Assembly: GCA_044222225.1 (NCBI GenBank)
Contig: JBGANR010000020.1
Location: 1 to 64,000, forward strand
Reading direction: 5' to 3'
DNA length: 64,000 nucleotides
DNA from: JBGANR01 sp044222225
GTDB lineage: Bacteria; Actinomycetota; Actinomycetes; Mycobacteriales; Mycobacteriaceae
The position numbers and the translations under genes were made by a program. The notes under the pieces were generated by a model. That model ran no database searches. It was not told the DNA's origin and was given only the letters and a program-made list of their open reading frames with translations. Positions 50,318 through 59,225 of the stretch are shown here, one piece after another. Within the stretch, counting starts at the first letter, position 1. Each line of letters begins with the position of its first letter.

Positions 50318-50352
50318 AAAAACCCCTGACCCGTATGAATACGGGTCAGGGG
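50318..50352 (-). terminator. intrinsic terminator of tRNA-Arg
   Basis: A 14-bp perfect stem (50323-50336 with 50339-50352, two-base centre GA) of the sequence CCCCTGACCCGTAT and its complement. On the minus strand it is followed by T5, so it ends the tRNA transcript. It also lies just after the MFS stop. Confidence 0.8.
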
Positions 50353-50358
50353 TATGTG

Positions 50359-50431
50359 TGCCCTCGGCAGGATTCGAACCTGCGACCTTCTGCTCCGGAG
50401 GCAGACGCTCTATCCCCTGAGCTACGAAGGC
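50359..50431 (-). tRNA. tRNA-Arg (anticodon CCG)
   Basis: 73-nt cloverleaf on the minus strand. Acceptor GCCTTCG/CGAGGGC with one G-T pair and discriminator A. D arm with the AGGGGA loop. Anticodon stem TCTGC/GCAGA with loop CTCCGGA (anticodon CCG, reads CGG). T arm G-G-T-T-C-G-A-A-T-C-C. CCA is not encoded. It lies about 2 kb from argS, whose product charges it. Confidence 0.92.
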
Positions 50432-50453
50432 GGGGGGCCGTTGGCCGGAAGTC

Positions 50454-50482
50454 AGCCTATCTGACACCTCGCGGCGGCGCAA
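50454..50482 (-). promoter_or_regulatory. promoter of tRNA-Arg
   Basis: On the minus strand TTGCGC (50482-50477), 17 bp, TAGGCT (50459-50454), about 23 bases upstream of the mature 5' end at 50431. The hexamers and spacing are good for a stable-RNA promoter. Nothing else is seen between it and the DUF305 gene. Confidence 0.6.
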
Positions 50483-50616
50483 AACACCTGGTCGGAGCCG
50501 AATCGGCGGCGCGGACCGAGGGCGGCGGCGGGCGGCATCGCTCGCGCGCACGCCCCGACGATGACGGCCACGGCGATCCAAAGCGTCGCCACCGGGCCAC
50601 CCAAGAACATCATCTG

Positions 50617-51399
50617 TCAGTTCATCGGCAGTTCGGGGGCGCGACGATCGGCGAGCAGACCGCGCATGAGCGTCGACTCCTGGCCCTGGACGCTGATGAT
50701 CGACGTCGCGAGGTTCCGGACGGCGTCGACCTTGGCGTTGGCGGCCGCATATTCGGCCATCGGCACACCGCCGAGGTGGTGCCGCAGCATGAGTTGCAGG
50801 AAGAGGACATCCGCCTCGGCTCCCCGCAACCCCCGCAGTCGGGCGATGTCCGACGGCGTCGCCATGCCCGGCATCTCCGGGGTCTCCGCGCCGGGCGCGG
50901 CGGGTGTCGACGGCATGGCGTGGTCGTGGTGGTGCCCGTCGCCCTCGGCGCCGGTCATCCACGCCATGTACGTGCCGCCGACGCCGGTCCCCGACAGCCC
51001 CCACAGCGCGAGCCAGCCCTGCATCCGGCCGATCTGCTCCTGCTGCGTGGTGAGGATGTCGTAGGCGATGGCCTTGATCCGGGCGTCGGCGCCGTTGGTC
51101 AGCTCGATCGCCGCCATCTCGACGGCCTGCTTGTGATGCACGGTCATGTCGCGGTTGAAGCCCACGTCGACGCTGTCGCCGGCCGGCACGGCGGCGACGG
51201 GAGGGGAGTCGTCCCTGCTCAGCGCGACGCCGACGGCCGCTCCGATCCCCATGCCGATGACAAGCAGCGCGATGGCCGCCAGCACCGCCAGCGCGGGGAG
51301 TTGCCGACGCGCCGACGACGGCCCGGCAGCCTCGGTCGCCACCCCGGCGTCGGCGTCCGAAGCACCGGTATCCGAAACCGCTCCGTCCCCGTCACTCAC
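50617..51399 (-). CDS. DUF305 membrane-anchored protein
   Basis: 260 aa from GTG 51399. One N-terminal membrane helix (about 34-60: L-A-V-L-A-A-I-A-L-L-V-I-G-M-G-I-G-A-A-V-G-V) after a 30-residue acidic tail, then two DUF305 repeats: F-N-R-D-M-T-V-H-H-K-Q-A-V-E-M-A (about 80-95) and F-L-Q-L-M-L-R-H-H-L-G-G-V-P-M-A. A His-rich G-D-G-H-H-H-D-H loop lies between them. DUF305 proteins are ferritin-like bundles with Met/His motifs, tied to copper binding in several actinobacteria. Begins one base after the DUF3105 stop, so they are one operon. Confidence 0.82.
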   Translation of the reverse strand: MSDGDGAVSDTGASDADAGVATEAAGPSSARRQLPALAVLAAIALLVIGMGIGAAVGVALSRDDSPPVAAVPAGDSVDVGFNRDMTVHHKQAVEMAAIELTNGADARIKAIAYDILTTQQEQIGRMQGWLALWGLSGTGVGGTYMAWMTGAEGDGHHHDHAMPSTPAAPGAETPEMPGMATPSDIARLRGLRGAEADVLFLQLMLRHHLGGVPMAEYAAANAKVDAVRNLATSIISVQGQESTLMRGLLADRRAPELPMN

Positions 51400-51400
51400 G

Positions 51401-52297
51401 TCAGTTCGTCTCCGGTGCCGTGCTCGTCGACTGCGGTGCCGCTGTCGACGGCGCCGATTCCGTGCCCTCGGGCGCCTTGTTCATCGGCACCGCGTTCGCC
51501 GGCGCCGGGCTCGGATCGAACGGCGGCGGGTTCGCGACGTCGAAAGCGCCCGGGTAGGCGTCGCAGGACGCGCCGACCTCGGGGTACGTCGCCTGCGACG
51601 GATCCTCCTCGTACGCGCCGACCTGACCGTTGAGGCGCAGCGCGGAGATGAACTGGTCGATCCGCGGGTCGTCGGCGCTCGACAGCTTGAGCTGGTGGCC
51701 CCACGACTGCAGCGAGATCGGCTGGTCGAGCCCGGGGTACGGCGACATGAGCATCGCCTGACGCCCCTTGGCGCGGCGCGAGAGCTTGGTCACGTCACCG
51801 GGCGACAGCTTCTCCGGGTTGTAGGCGATCCACACGGCACCGTGCTCGAGGCTGTGCACGGCGTTCTCGGTGCGGATGGCGACCGGGTAGACGATGCCGG
51901 TGCAGCCGGCCCAGATGCTGTCGTGCGGACCACCGAACGGCGGCGTCCTGTCGTACGCGACGCGCTCGGTCGGCGCGACGTGCACGGCGGCCTTGTAGTG
52001 CACCTTGACGACGCCGTCGATCTTGTCGGACGGATCGGGATTCGTCCGGGACGGCAGCCAGTCCTGCAGATCCTGCTGATACTGCGCCAGCTCGTCGCGT
52101 TCCCGCTGCTCAGCGACCTTGATCTCGTTCTTGTCCGACCAGATGCCGTAGAAGTAATAGCCGAGCGAGGCGACCAGGGCGATGACGACCACCACACCGA
52201 CCACCGTCATCCACGGCAGGCCGCCGCCGCCGGCGCCTTTGATGTTCGGGACGGTTCCGGGCTTCTTCTTCTGCGCTGACAAGGGACGTGCGCTCAC
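51401..52297 (-). CDS. DUF3105 membrane protein
   Basis: 298 aa from GTG 52297; the same frame is open far upstream only because it runs antisense to argS. Basic N-terminus, one membrane helix (about 33-52, V-V-G-V-V-V-V-I-A-L-V-A-S-L-G-Y-Y-F-Y), then the DUF3105 domain with P-P-F-G-G-P-H, C-T-G-I-V-Y and H-S-L-E-H-G-A-V-W-I-A-Y. These conserved His/Cys residues suggest metal binding. The C-terminal 45 residues are a Pro/Ala/Thr-rich tail. Operon with DUF305; divergent from argS, as in related mycobacteria (Rv1291c region). Confidence 0.8.
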   Translation of the reverse strand: MSARPLSAQKKKPGTVPNIKGAGGGGLPWMTVVGVVVVIALVASLGYYFYGIWSDKNEIKVAEQRERDELAQYQQDLQDWLPSRTNPDPSDKIDGVVKVHYKAAVHVAPTERVAYDRTPPFGGPHDSIWAGCTGIVYPVAIRTENAVHSLEHGAVWIAYNPEKLSPGDVTKLSRRAKGRQAMLMSPYPGLDQPISLQSWGHQLKLSSADDPRIDQFISALRLNGQVGAYEEDPSQATYPEVGASCDAYPGAFDVANPPPFDPSPAPANAVPMNKAPEGTESAPSTAAPQSTSTAPETN

Positions 52298-52465
52298 TTT
52301 CCTCTTGCGGCCGCCGGGCCTCGCCGTCGGGCGGACACGCACATGACCATGGCGCGGACCGCGCATCGCGGGCCGTGCCGGGCTCTCAGGTTTCCGGGCG
52401 AGTGTACCGGCCGGGGCTCGGCCACCTCGTCGAGCGAGGAGGTCAGCCGCATAGGATGAAGCCCC

Positions 52466-54118
52466 GTGACCCCCGCCGAACTCGCCGCGCTCGTCCGCGC
52501 CGCCACAATCTTCGTCGTCGACGCGCAAGGACTGGATTCGTCCCTCGTTCCCGACCAGGTCACGGTCGAGCGTCCGCGCAACCCCGAGCACGGCGACTAC
52601 GCCACGAACATCGCGCTGCAGCTGGCCAAGAAGCTCGGCACGGCCCCCCGGGACCTCGCCGTTCGGCTCGCGACGGCGCTGGCCGCAGACCCCGCGATCG
52701 AGACGGCCGAGATCGCCGGGCCGGGCTTCGTCAACATCCGGCTCGCGGCGGTCGCGCAGAACGCCGCCGTCGGCGTGATCCTCGCCGCCGGTTCCGCCTA
52801 CGGCCGGTCCGATGTGCTGGCGGGGACGACCATCAACCTCGAGTTCGTCTCGGCGAACCCCACCGGTCCGATCCACCTCGGCGGCACGCGTTGGGCGGCC
52901 GTCGGCGACGCGCTCGGCCGGGTGCTCGCTGCGGCCGGCGCCACGGTGGTGCGCGAGTACTACTTCAACGACCACGGTTCGCAGATCGACAGGTTCGCGC
53001 GGTCGCTGGTCGCCGCGGCGCTCGGTGAACCGGCGCCCGAGGACGGCTATGCGGGCGAGTACATCGCCGACATCGCCGCGCGGATCGTCGCCGATGTGCC
53101 CGGCGTCCTCGAGCTGCCGGCCGACGACCGGCAGGAGGCGTTCCGCAGCCGCGGCGTCGAGCTGATGTTCGACCACATCAAGCGGACGCTGCACGAGTTC
53201 GGCACGGATTTCGACGTCTACACCCACGAGAACTCGATGTTCGACAAGGGCCTGGTCGACGAGGCCGTCGCCGAACTCAAGGCCAACGGCAACCTCTACG
53301 AACTCGACGGCGCGTGGTGGCTGCGCTCGACGGCCTTCGGCGACGACAAGGACCGCGTCGTCATCAAGTCCGACGGCAGCGCCGCCTATATCGCGGGTGA
53401 CCTCGCGTACTTCCGCGACAAGCGCAAGCGCGGCGCCGACCTCGCCATCTACATGCTCGGCGCCGACCATCACGGCTATGTGGTGCGGCTCAAGGCCGGC
53501 GCCGCGGCGCTCGGCGACGACCCCGACCGGCTCGAAGTGCTCATCGGGCAGATGGTCAACCTGGTCAAGGACGGCACGCCGGTGCGGATGAGCAAGCGGG
53601 CGGGCACCGTCATCACGCTCGACGACCTCGTCGACGCGATCGGCGTCGACGCCGCGCGGTACTCCCTCATCCGCTCGTCGGTGGATTCGACGATCGACAT
53701 CGACCTCGACCTCATGACGCGGCAGTCGAGCGAGAACCCCGTCTACTACGTGCAGTACGCGCACGCGCGGCTGTGTGCGATCGGCCGTGCGGCCGACGAT
53801 CTGGGCCTCGTCGCGGACGCCGGCGCGGCCGACCTGCTGACGACGCCGTGGGAGGGCGACCTCATCCGGACGCTCGGCGACTTCCCGGGCGTCGTCGAGA
53901 CGGCCGCCGAGCTGCGTGAACCGCATCGCGTCGCCCGCTATCTGGAGACGCTGGCCGGCTCGTACCACAAGTTCTACGACCACTGCCGGGTGCTGCCGCA
54001 GGGCGACGAGGAGCCGAGCGACCTGCATCGCGCCCGGCTCGCGCTGTGCGCGGCCACCCGCGTCGTGTTCGCCGCCGGGCTCGCGCTCGTCGGCGTCAGC
54101 GCTCCGGAGCGGATGTGA
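52466..54118 (+). CDS. argS: arginyl-tRNA synthetase
   Basis: 550 aa, GTG start eight bases after TAGGAT. Class I: N-terminal Add-1 domain (about 1-110), G-P-I-H-L-G-G (the HIGH equivalent, about 137-143), and R-M-S-K-R-A-G-T in place of KMSKS (about 375-382). C-terminal DALR anticodon-binding domain, ending near L-V-G-V-S-A-P-E-R-M. Charges tRNA-Arg in the cytoplasm. Its stop overlaps the lysA start (GTGA). The argS-lysA-hom-thrC-thrB order matches M. tuberculosis Rv1292-Rv1296. Confidence 0.95.
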   Translation: MTPAELAALVRAATIFVVDAQGLDSSLVPDQVTVERPRNPEHGDYATNIALQLAKKLGTAPRDLAVRLATALAADPAIETAEIAGPGFVNIRLAAVAQNAAVGVILAAGSAYGRSDVLAGTTINLEFVSANPTGPIHLGGTRWAAVGDALGRVLAAAGATVVREYYFNDHGSQIDRFARSLVAAALGEPAPEDGYAGEYIADIAARIVADVPGVLELPADDRQEAFRSRGVELMFDHIKRTLHEFGTDFDVYTHENSMFDKGLVDEAVAELKANGNLYELDGAWWLRSTAFGDDKDRVVIKSDGSAAYIAGDLAYFRDKRKRGADLAIYMLGADHHGYVVRLKAGAAALGDDPDRLEVLIGQMVNLVKDGTPVRMSKRAGTVITLDDLVDAIGVDAARYSLIRSSVDSTIDIDLDLMTRQSSENPVYYVQYAHARLCAIGRAADDLGLVADAGAADLLTTPWEGDLIRTLGDFPGVVETAAELREPHRVARYLETLAGSYHKFYDHCRVLPQGDEEPSDLHRARLALCAATRVVFAAGLALVGVSAPERM

Positions 54119-55536
54119 ACGCGCATCCCGCGGGCCCGCGGCACGCGGCGATCCCGGTCGCGCCGACGCTGCCGCCGCGTCCCGAATCGCCCGCCGAGCT
54201 CGCCGCGCTCGCGCCGAACGTCTGGCCCCGGACGGCCGAGCGGGACTCAGGCGGCGTGCTGTGCATCGGCGGAGTCTCGGCGACGACGCTCGCCGCGGAG
54301 TTCGGCACGCCGCTGTTCGTGGTCGACGAGGCCGACTTCCGGTCTCGCTGCCGGGAGATCGCCGAGGCGTTCGGCGCGCCGGATCGCGTCCACTACGCGT
54401 CGAAGGCGTTCCTCTCGGGACAGATCGCCCGCTGGGTCGACGACGAGGGGCTCTCGCTCGACGTCTGCTCGGGCGGTGAGCTGGCGCTCGCGCTCCACGT
54501 CGGATTTCCGGCCGCCCGGATCACGATGCACGGCAACAACAAGTCGGTCGCCGAACTCACGGCGGCCGTCGAGGCGGGGGTCGGGCACGTCGTCGTCGAC
54601 TCGCTGACCGAGATCGACAGGCTCGACGCCGTCGCTCGCGAGGCCGGTGTGGTGCAGGACGTGCTCGTCCGCGTCACGGTCGGCGTCGAGGCGCACACCC
54701 ACGAGTTCATCGCGACGGCGCACGAGGACCAGAAGTTCGGCTTCTCGCTGTCCGGCGGCGCCGCGCTGACGGCCGTCCGCGCCGTCTTCGCCACCGGCAA
54801 CCTGCGGCTGATCGGGCTGCACAGTCATATCGGCAGCCAGATCTTCGAGGTCGACGGCTTCGAGCTGGCCGCGCACCGCGTGCTGGGCCTGCTGCGCGCG
54901 ATCGTCGACGAATACGGTGTCGACAAGACCGCGCAGGTCTCGTTGCTCGACCTCGGCGGCGGTCTCGGCATCTCCTACCTGCCGTCCGACGATCCGCCCG
55001 CCGTCGGCGATCTCGCCGCGAAGCTGCGCACGATCGTCGAACGCGAGGCGGCGGCGCTCGGTCTGCCGACGCCGACGATCGCCGTCGAGCCGGGCCGGGC
55101 GATCGCGGGACCGTCGGGCGTGACGCTGTACGAGGTCGGCACCGTCAAGGACGTCGGTCTCGATCAGGGCGCCGTCCGTCGCTACGTGTCCGTGGACGGC
55201 GGGATGAGCGACAACATCCGCACGGCGCTGTATCAGGCCGAGTACGATGTGCGGGTCGCCGACGGCGTCAGCGATGCGCCGCCGCGAGTGGTGCGCGTCG
55301 TCGGCAAGCACTGCGAAAGCGGCGACATCGTCATCCGTGACGCGTGGCTGCCCGAAGACACCGGGCCGGGGGACCTGCTGGCCGTCGCCGCGACGGGGGC
55401 CTACTGCTACTCGATGTCGAGTCGCTACAACATGGTGACGCGGCCGGCCGTGGTCGCGTGCCGTGACGGCCGGGCGCGGCTCATCCTGCGCCGCGAGACC
55501 ATCGAGGATCTGTTGAATCTGGAGGTTGAACTGTGA
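54115..55536 (+). CDS. lysA: diaminopimelate decarboxylase
   Basis: 473 aa, GTG overlapping the argS stop. PLP enzyme of fold III: V-H-Y-A-S-K-A-F with the PLP lysine (about 101), H-S-H-I-G-S-Q-I and L-L-D-L-G-G-G-L-G-I (phosphate loop), E-P-G-R-A-I, and C-E-S-G-D near the C-terminus with the catalytic Cys and Glu. Decarboxylates meso-diaminopimelate to lysine, the last step of the DAP pathway. Longer N-terminus (about 70 residues before the barrel) than enteric enzymes, as in other actinobacteria. Overlaps hom by four bases. Confidence 0.95.
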   Translation: MNAHPAGPRHAAIPVAPTLPPRPESPAELAALAPNVWPRTAERDSGGVLCIGGVSATTLAAEFGTPLFVVDEADFRSRCREIAEAFGAPDRVHYASKAFLSGQIARWVDDEGLSLDVCSGGELALALHVGFPAARITMHGNNKSVAELTAAVEAGVGHVVVDSLTEIDRLDAVAREAGVVQDVLVRVTVGVEAHTHEFIATAHEDQKFGFSLSGGAALTAVRAVFATGNLRLIGLHSHIGSQIFEVDGFELAAHRVLGLLRAIVDEYGVDKTAQVSLLDLGGGLGISYLPSDDPPAVGDLAAKLRTIVEREAAALGLPTPTIAVEPGRAIAGPSGVTLYEVGTVKDVGLDQGAVRRYVSVDGGMSDNIRTALYQAEYDVRVADGVSDAPPRVVRVVGKHCESGDIVIRDAWLPEDTGPGDLLAVAATGAYCYSMSSRYNMVTRPAVVACRDGRARLILRRETIEDLLNLEVEL

Positions 55537-56834
55537 CTGTGAGGCCGATCGGCGTCGCCGTGCTCGGCATGGGCAACGTCGGGGCGGAGGTCGTGCGGAT
55601 CATCCGCGACTCCGCCGGCGATCTCGCCCAGCGCATCGGGGCCCCGCTGGAACTGCGCGGCGTCGCGGTCCGCGACGGCTCGCGTGACCGGGGGATCGAG
55701 CGGGAGCTGGTGACGACCGACGCCATGTCGCTCGTCCTGCGCGACGACGTCGACATCGTCGTCGAGCTCGTCGGCGGCATCGACCTGCCGCGCGAGCTCA
55801 TCCGCTCGGCGTTGAAGTCCGGGAAGTCGGTGGTCACCGCGAACAAGGCGCTGCTCGCCGAGTACACGGGAGAGCTGGCGCAGGCCGCCGCCGATTCGCG
55901 CGTCGACCTCTACTTCGAGGCGTCGGTGGCGGGGGCGATCCCGGTCATCCGGCCGCTCATGCAGTCGCTCGCCGGCGACCACGTGGTGCGCGTGGCGGGC
56001 ATCGTCAACGGCACGACCAACTTCATCCTCTCCAAGATGGACTCCGAGGGGCAGGGCTACGCCGAGGCTCTCGCCGAAGCCGGCCGGCTCGGCTACGCCG
56101 AGGCCGATCCCACGGCCGATGTCGAGGGCTACGACGCCGCATCGAAGGCCGCGATCCTCGCCTCGCTCGCGTTCCACAGCCGGGTGACGGCGTCGGACGT
56201 CTACCGCGAGGGCATCAGCGCGATCACCGCCGAGGATCTCGTGGCGGCGAAGGCGCTGGGCTGCACGGTCAAGCTGCTCAGCATCTGCGAGCGGTTCACC
56301 GACACCGAAGGCGTCGAGCGGATCTCCGCGCGCGTCTACCCGGCGCTCGTGCCGCTCGATCACCCGCTGGCGAGCGTCAACGACGCCTTCAACGCCGTCG
56401 TCGTCGAGGCTGAGAACGCGGGCCGGCTCATGTTCTACGGCCAGGGTGCGGGCGGTGCGCCGACGGCGTCGGCCGTCATGGGCGACCTGGTCATGGCCGC
56501 GCGCAACAAGGTCTACGGCGGCCGCGGCCCACTCGAGTCGACGTACGCCCAGCTCCCCGCCGCTCCGATCGGCGAGGTGCCCACCCGCTACTTCGTGTCG
56601 ATGCGCGTGCACGACAAGCCGGGGGTGCTCTCGACGGTCGCCGGCGAGTTCACCAAGCGCAACGTCTCGATCTCGACGGTTCGCCAGGAGGGCCTCGGCG
56701 ACAGCGCCACGCTTGTCGTCGTCACCCACCGGGCGCCCGACTCCGCGCTGTCGGAGACCGTCGCCGCCCTGGAGAAGCTCGACGTCGTCGAGGCCGTGTC
56801 CCGTGTCCTGCGTCTGGAGGGAACCGATGAATAG
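55533..56834 (+). CDS. hom: homoserine dehydrogenase
   Basis: 433 aa, GTG overlapping the lysA stop. N-terminal NAD(P) domain V-L-G-M-G-N-V-G-A-E (residues 9-18), catalytic domain with N-G-T-T-N-F-I-L and G-Y-A-E-A-D-P-T-A-D-V-E-G-Y-D-A-A-S-K (substrate site and catalytic Lys), and a C-terminal ACT domain (about 350-430: D-K-P-G-V-L-S-T-V-A) that gives threonine feedback. Makes homoserine from aspartate semialdehyde for threonine and methionine. Followed by thrC with an eight-base overlap. Confidence 0.95.
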   Translation: MTVRPIGVAVLGMGNVGAEVVRIIRDSAGDLAQRIGAPLELRGVAVRDGSRDRGIERELVTTDAMSLVLRDDVDIVVELVGGIDLPRELIRSALKSGKSVVTANKALLAEYTGELAQAAADSRVDLYFEASVAGAIPVIRPLMQSLAGDHVVRVAGIVNGTTNFILSKMDSEGQGYAEALAEAGRLGYAEADPTADVEGYDAASKAAILASLAFHSRVTASDVYREGISAITAEDLVAAKALGCTVKLLSICERFTDTEGVERISARVYPALVPLDHPLASVNDAFNAVVVEAENAGRLMFYGQGAGGAPTASAVMGDLVMAARNKVYGGRGPLESTYAQLPAAPIGEVPTRYFVSMRVHDKPGVLSTVAGEFTKRNVSISTVRQEGLGDSATLVVVTHRAPDSALSETVAALEKLDVVEAVSRVLRLEGTDE

Positions 56835-57900
56835 CCCCGTGCACTCCCGTTGGCCGGGAATCATCGAGGCGTACCGCGATCGCCTGCCCGTCACCGCGGG
56901 CTGGCGCACCGTCACCCTCTACGAGGGCGGCACGCCGCTGGTGCCCGCGCCGTATCTCTCGGAGCTCACCGGCTGCGAGGTCTACCTCAAGGTCGAGGGC
57001 CTCAATCCGACGGGATCGTTCAAGGACCGCGGCATGACGATGGCGGTCTCCGAGGCGGCCTCCACGGGCAAGCAGGCCGTGCTCTGCGCGTCGACGGGCA
57101 ACACGTCCGCCTCGGCCGCGGCCTACGCGACGCGCGCCGGCATCGGCTGCGCCGTGCTCATCCCGCAGGGCAAGATCGCGATGGGCAAGTTGGCCCAGGC
57201 CGTCATGCACGGCGCCAAGATCATCCAGGTCCAGGGCAATTTCGACGACTGTCTCGAGCTCGCCCGCAAGGCGACGGCGGAGTTCGACACGCTGGCACTG
57301 GTCAACTCGGTCAACCCCGTGCGGATCGAGGGTCAGAAGACCGCCGCATTCGAGATCTGCGACGTGCTGGGCCGCGCGCCCGACATCCACGCGCTGCCGG
57401 TGGGCAACGCGGGCAACATCACCGCCTACTGGCGGGGCTACAGCGAGTACCACGCCGACGGCATCACCGGCTCGCGGCCGCGGATGCTCGGCGTCCAGGC
57501 GGCCGGCGCCGCGCCGCTCGTGCACGGTGCACCGGTGAAGAACCCGGAGACGATCGCCACCGCGATCCGCATCGGCGATCCGGCCAGCTGGACCCAGGCC
57601 GTCGCCGCGCGCGACGAGTCCGACGGGCAGTTCCTCGCCGCCACCGACGCCAAGCTCCTCGAGGCGTACGCGATCGTGGCCGGCAAAGAAGGCGTCTTCG
57701 TCGAGCCGGCGTCCGCCGCCAGCGTCGCGGGCCTGCTCGCGGCGAGCGCCGACGGCTGGATCGAGCGCGGCCAGACGGTGGTCTGCACCGTCACCGGCAA
57801 CGGGCTCAAGGACCCGGACACCGCGCTGCGCGAGGTCGGCGAGGTCGCGGCGATCCCCGTCGACCCCGCGGCCGTCGCCGACGCGCTGGGCCTGCGGTGA
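56827..57900 (+). CDS. thrC: threonine synthase
   Basis: 357 aa from ATG 56827. PLP fold II: N-P-T-G-S-F-K-D-R-G-M with the Schiff-base lysine (about 62), A-S-T-G-N-T-S-A-S (phosphate-binding), P-V-G-N-A-G-N-I-T, and V-F-V-E-P-A-S-A-A-S. Converts O-phosphohomoserine to threonine. Overlaps hom by eight bases and thrB by four. Short actinobacterial form without the N-terminal extension of plant enzymes. Confidence 0.95.
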   Translation: MNSPVHSRWPGIIEAYRDRLPVTAGWRTVTLYEGGTPLVPAPYLSELTGCEVYLKVEGLNPTGSFKDRGMTMAVSEAASTGKQAVLCASTGNTSASAAAYATRAGIGCAVLIPQGKIAMGKLAQAVMHGAKIIQVQGNFDDCLELARKATAEFDTLALVNSVNPVRIEGQKTAAFEICDVLGRAPDIHALPVGNAGNITAYWRGYSEYHADGITGSRPRMLGVQAAGAAPLVHGAPVKNPETIATAIRIGDPASWTQAVAARDESDGQFLAATDAKLLEAYAIVAGKEGVFVEPASAASVAGLLAASADGWIERGQTVVCTVTGNGLKDPDTALREVGEVAAIPVDPAAVADALGLR

Positions 57901-58865
57901 CGATGGTGGCAGACCTCGACGTCGACGGGACGCCCGCTGCGCTGCGAACGCCGCTGCCGATCGGCGCATCGGCGTCCGTGCGGGTGCCGGCGTCGACGGC
58001 GAACCTCGGTGCCGGTTTCGACTGCCTCGGCCTGGCTCTGGGCCTCTATGACCATGTCTCGGTCGAGGTCGCGGCCGCGGACGTCGTCGTCGAGGCCTCC
58101 GGCTGCGGCGCCGATCAGGTACCGAGGGACGGTCGCCACCTCGTGGCGCGGGCCGTCGCGGCGGGGCTGGCGGCGTCGGGGGCGGCGGCCCCCGGGCTGC
58201 GACTGACGTGCCGCAACTCCATCCCGCATTCGCGGGGACTGGGCTCGTCGGCCTCGGCGGCCGTCGCCGGCGTCATCGCGTCCCAGCGGCTCGTCGCCGT
58301 AACGGGTGTCGGCACGCCGTTGACGACGGACGAGATCGTGCAGCTCGCGGGGGAGTTCGAGGGGCACCCGGACAACTCGTCCGCGTCGGTGCTCGGCGGG
58401 GCGATCGTCTCGTGGACCGAGGGCGGTCGCTACTTCGCGCGCCGGATCGACGTCCACCCGGCGGTGCGGGCCACGGCCTTCGTGCCCGACCACGAGTCGT
58501 CCACCGAGCACACCCGCGGCCTGCTGCCGGACGTCGTGCCGCGGTGCGACGCCGTCTTCAACCTCTCGCGGGCGGCGCTGGCCGTGCACGCGGTCTGCAA
58601 CGAGCCGGAGCTGCTCTTCGCCGCGACGGAGGACCGGCTGCACCAGTCCTATCGCGCCGAGGCGCTGCCCGAGACGACCGCGCTGGTGGCCGCGCTGCGG
58701 TCGCGCGGCGTCGCGGCCGCGGTATCGGGTGCGGGGCCGACGGTCCTCGCGCTCACCGTCGACCGGACGGGAGCCGGGCTCGACCCGGCTTTCGGGTCGC
58801 TCGCGGCCGAGCACGGTTTCGACGTGCTGCCGCTCGACGTCGCGGGGCCGGCGTCGGCGTACTGA
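57897..58865 (+). CDS. thrB: homoserine kinase
   Basis: 322 aa if begun at GTG 57897 (GTGA overlap, as at the other joints of this operon); ATG 57903 is two codons later. GHMP kinase: V-P-A-S-T-A-N-L-G-A-G-F-D (about 31-43), P-H-S-R-G-L-G-S-S-A-S-A (ATP loop, about 110-121), and V-S-G-A-G-P-T-V in the C-terminal part. Phosphorylates homoserine for ThrC. Last gene of the argS operon; a new promoter follows for rho. Confidence 0.94.
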   Translation: MTMVADLDVDGTPAALRTPLPIGASASVRVPASTANLGAGFDCLGLALGLYDHVSVEVAAADVVVEASGCGADQVPRDGRHLVARAVAAGLAASGAAAPGLRLTCRNSIPHSRGLGSSASAAVAGVIASQRLVAVTGVGTPLTTDEIVQLAGEFEGHPDNSSASVLGGAIVSWTEGGRYFARRIDVHPAVRATAFVPDHESSTEHTRGLLPDVVPRCDAVFNLSRAALAVHAVCNEPELLFAATEDRLHQSYRAEALPETTALVAALRSRGVAAAVSGAGPTVLALTVDRTGAGLDPAFGSLAAEHGFDVLPLDVAGPASAY

Positions 58866-58888
58866 AGAACGCTCCCGACGTGTCGTTG

Positions 58889-58917
58889 TTGCCGTGACGT
58901 CGTCGGGTGGATAGTAT
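58889..58917 (+). promoter_or_regulatory. rho promoter
   Basis: TTGCCG (58889-58894), 17 bp, TAGTAT (58912-58917): the best sigma70-like promoter in the window. Transcription would start near 58924, about 300 nt before the rho GTG. Confidence 0.7.
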
Positions 58918-59225
58918 CGGTTCTACCTCGTGACAGGTCTGCGCCGACTCTCGGTGCGCGGCGGTCAACGACTCTCGACATCATCAGCCGTCGATCGACG
59001 ATTCACCTTTCTCGGTTCGATCGCCGACGGCGTCATCGACTCACCGGACGCGATCGGCTCGAAGCCGACCCTCGTCTACGGGGACGTCGACGGGAACGGT
59101 CGCCGCAGGGCCACACGAGGATGCAGAACATCGCCACAGCGCCGCGCGTACGGCGCGTCATCGGCCGGTAGTCATCGGCCGCCGGGCCGCGGTCCCTTCA
59201 CGGGTGGCGGCAGGAAAGGAAATCC
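58918..59225 (+). other. long untranslated leader of rho
   Basis: No convincing coding frame. The stretch is rich in short GC inverted segments, for example CGGCGCGT-type runs before 59160 and G-G-G-C-C-G-C-G-G near 59185, ending in AGGAAAGGAAA just before the GTG. Rho is autoregulated by attenuation in its leader in other bacteria; the same is plausible here. I see no known riboswitch consensus. Confidence 0.4.

Noticed and set aside
52298..54028. Long minus-strand extension of the DUF3105 frame opposite argS
   Set aside because: Low-complexity translation antisense to a clear arginyl-tRNA synthetase; the DUF3105 protein begins properly at 52297 just before its membrane helix.
58918..59225. 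Riboswitch in the rho leader
   Set aside because: No conserved core of any riboswitch class I know is visible; autoregulatory attenuation is a simpler idea.
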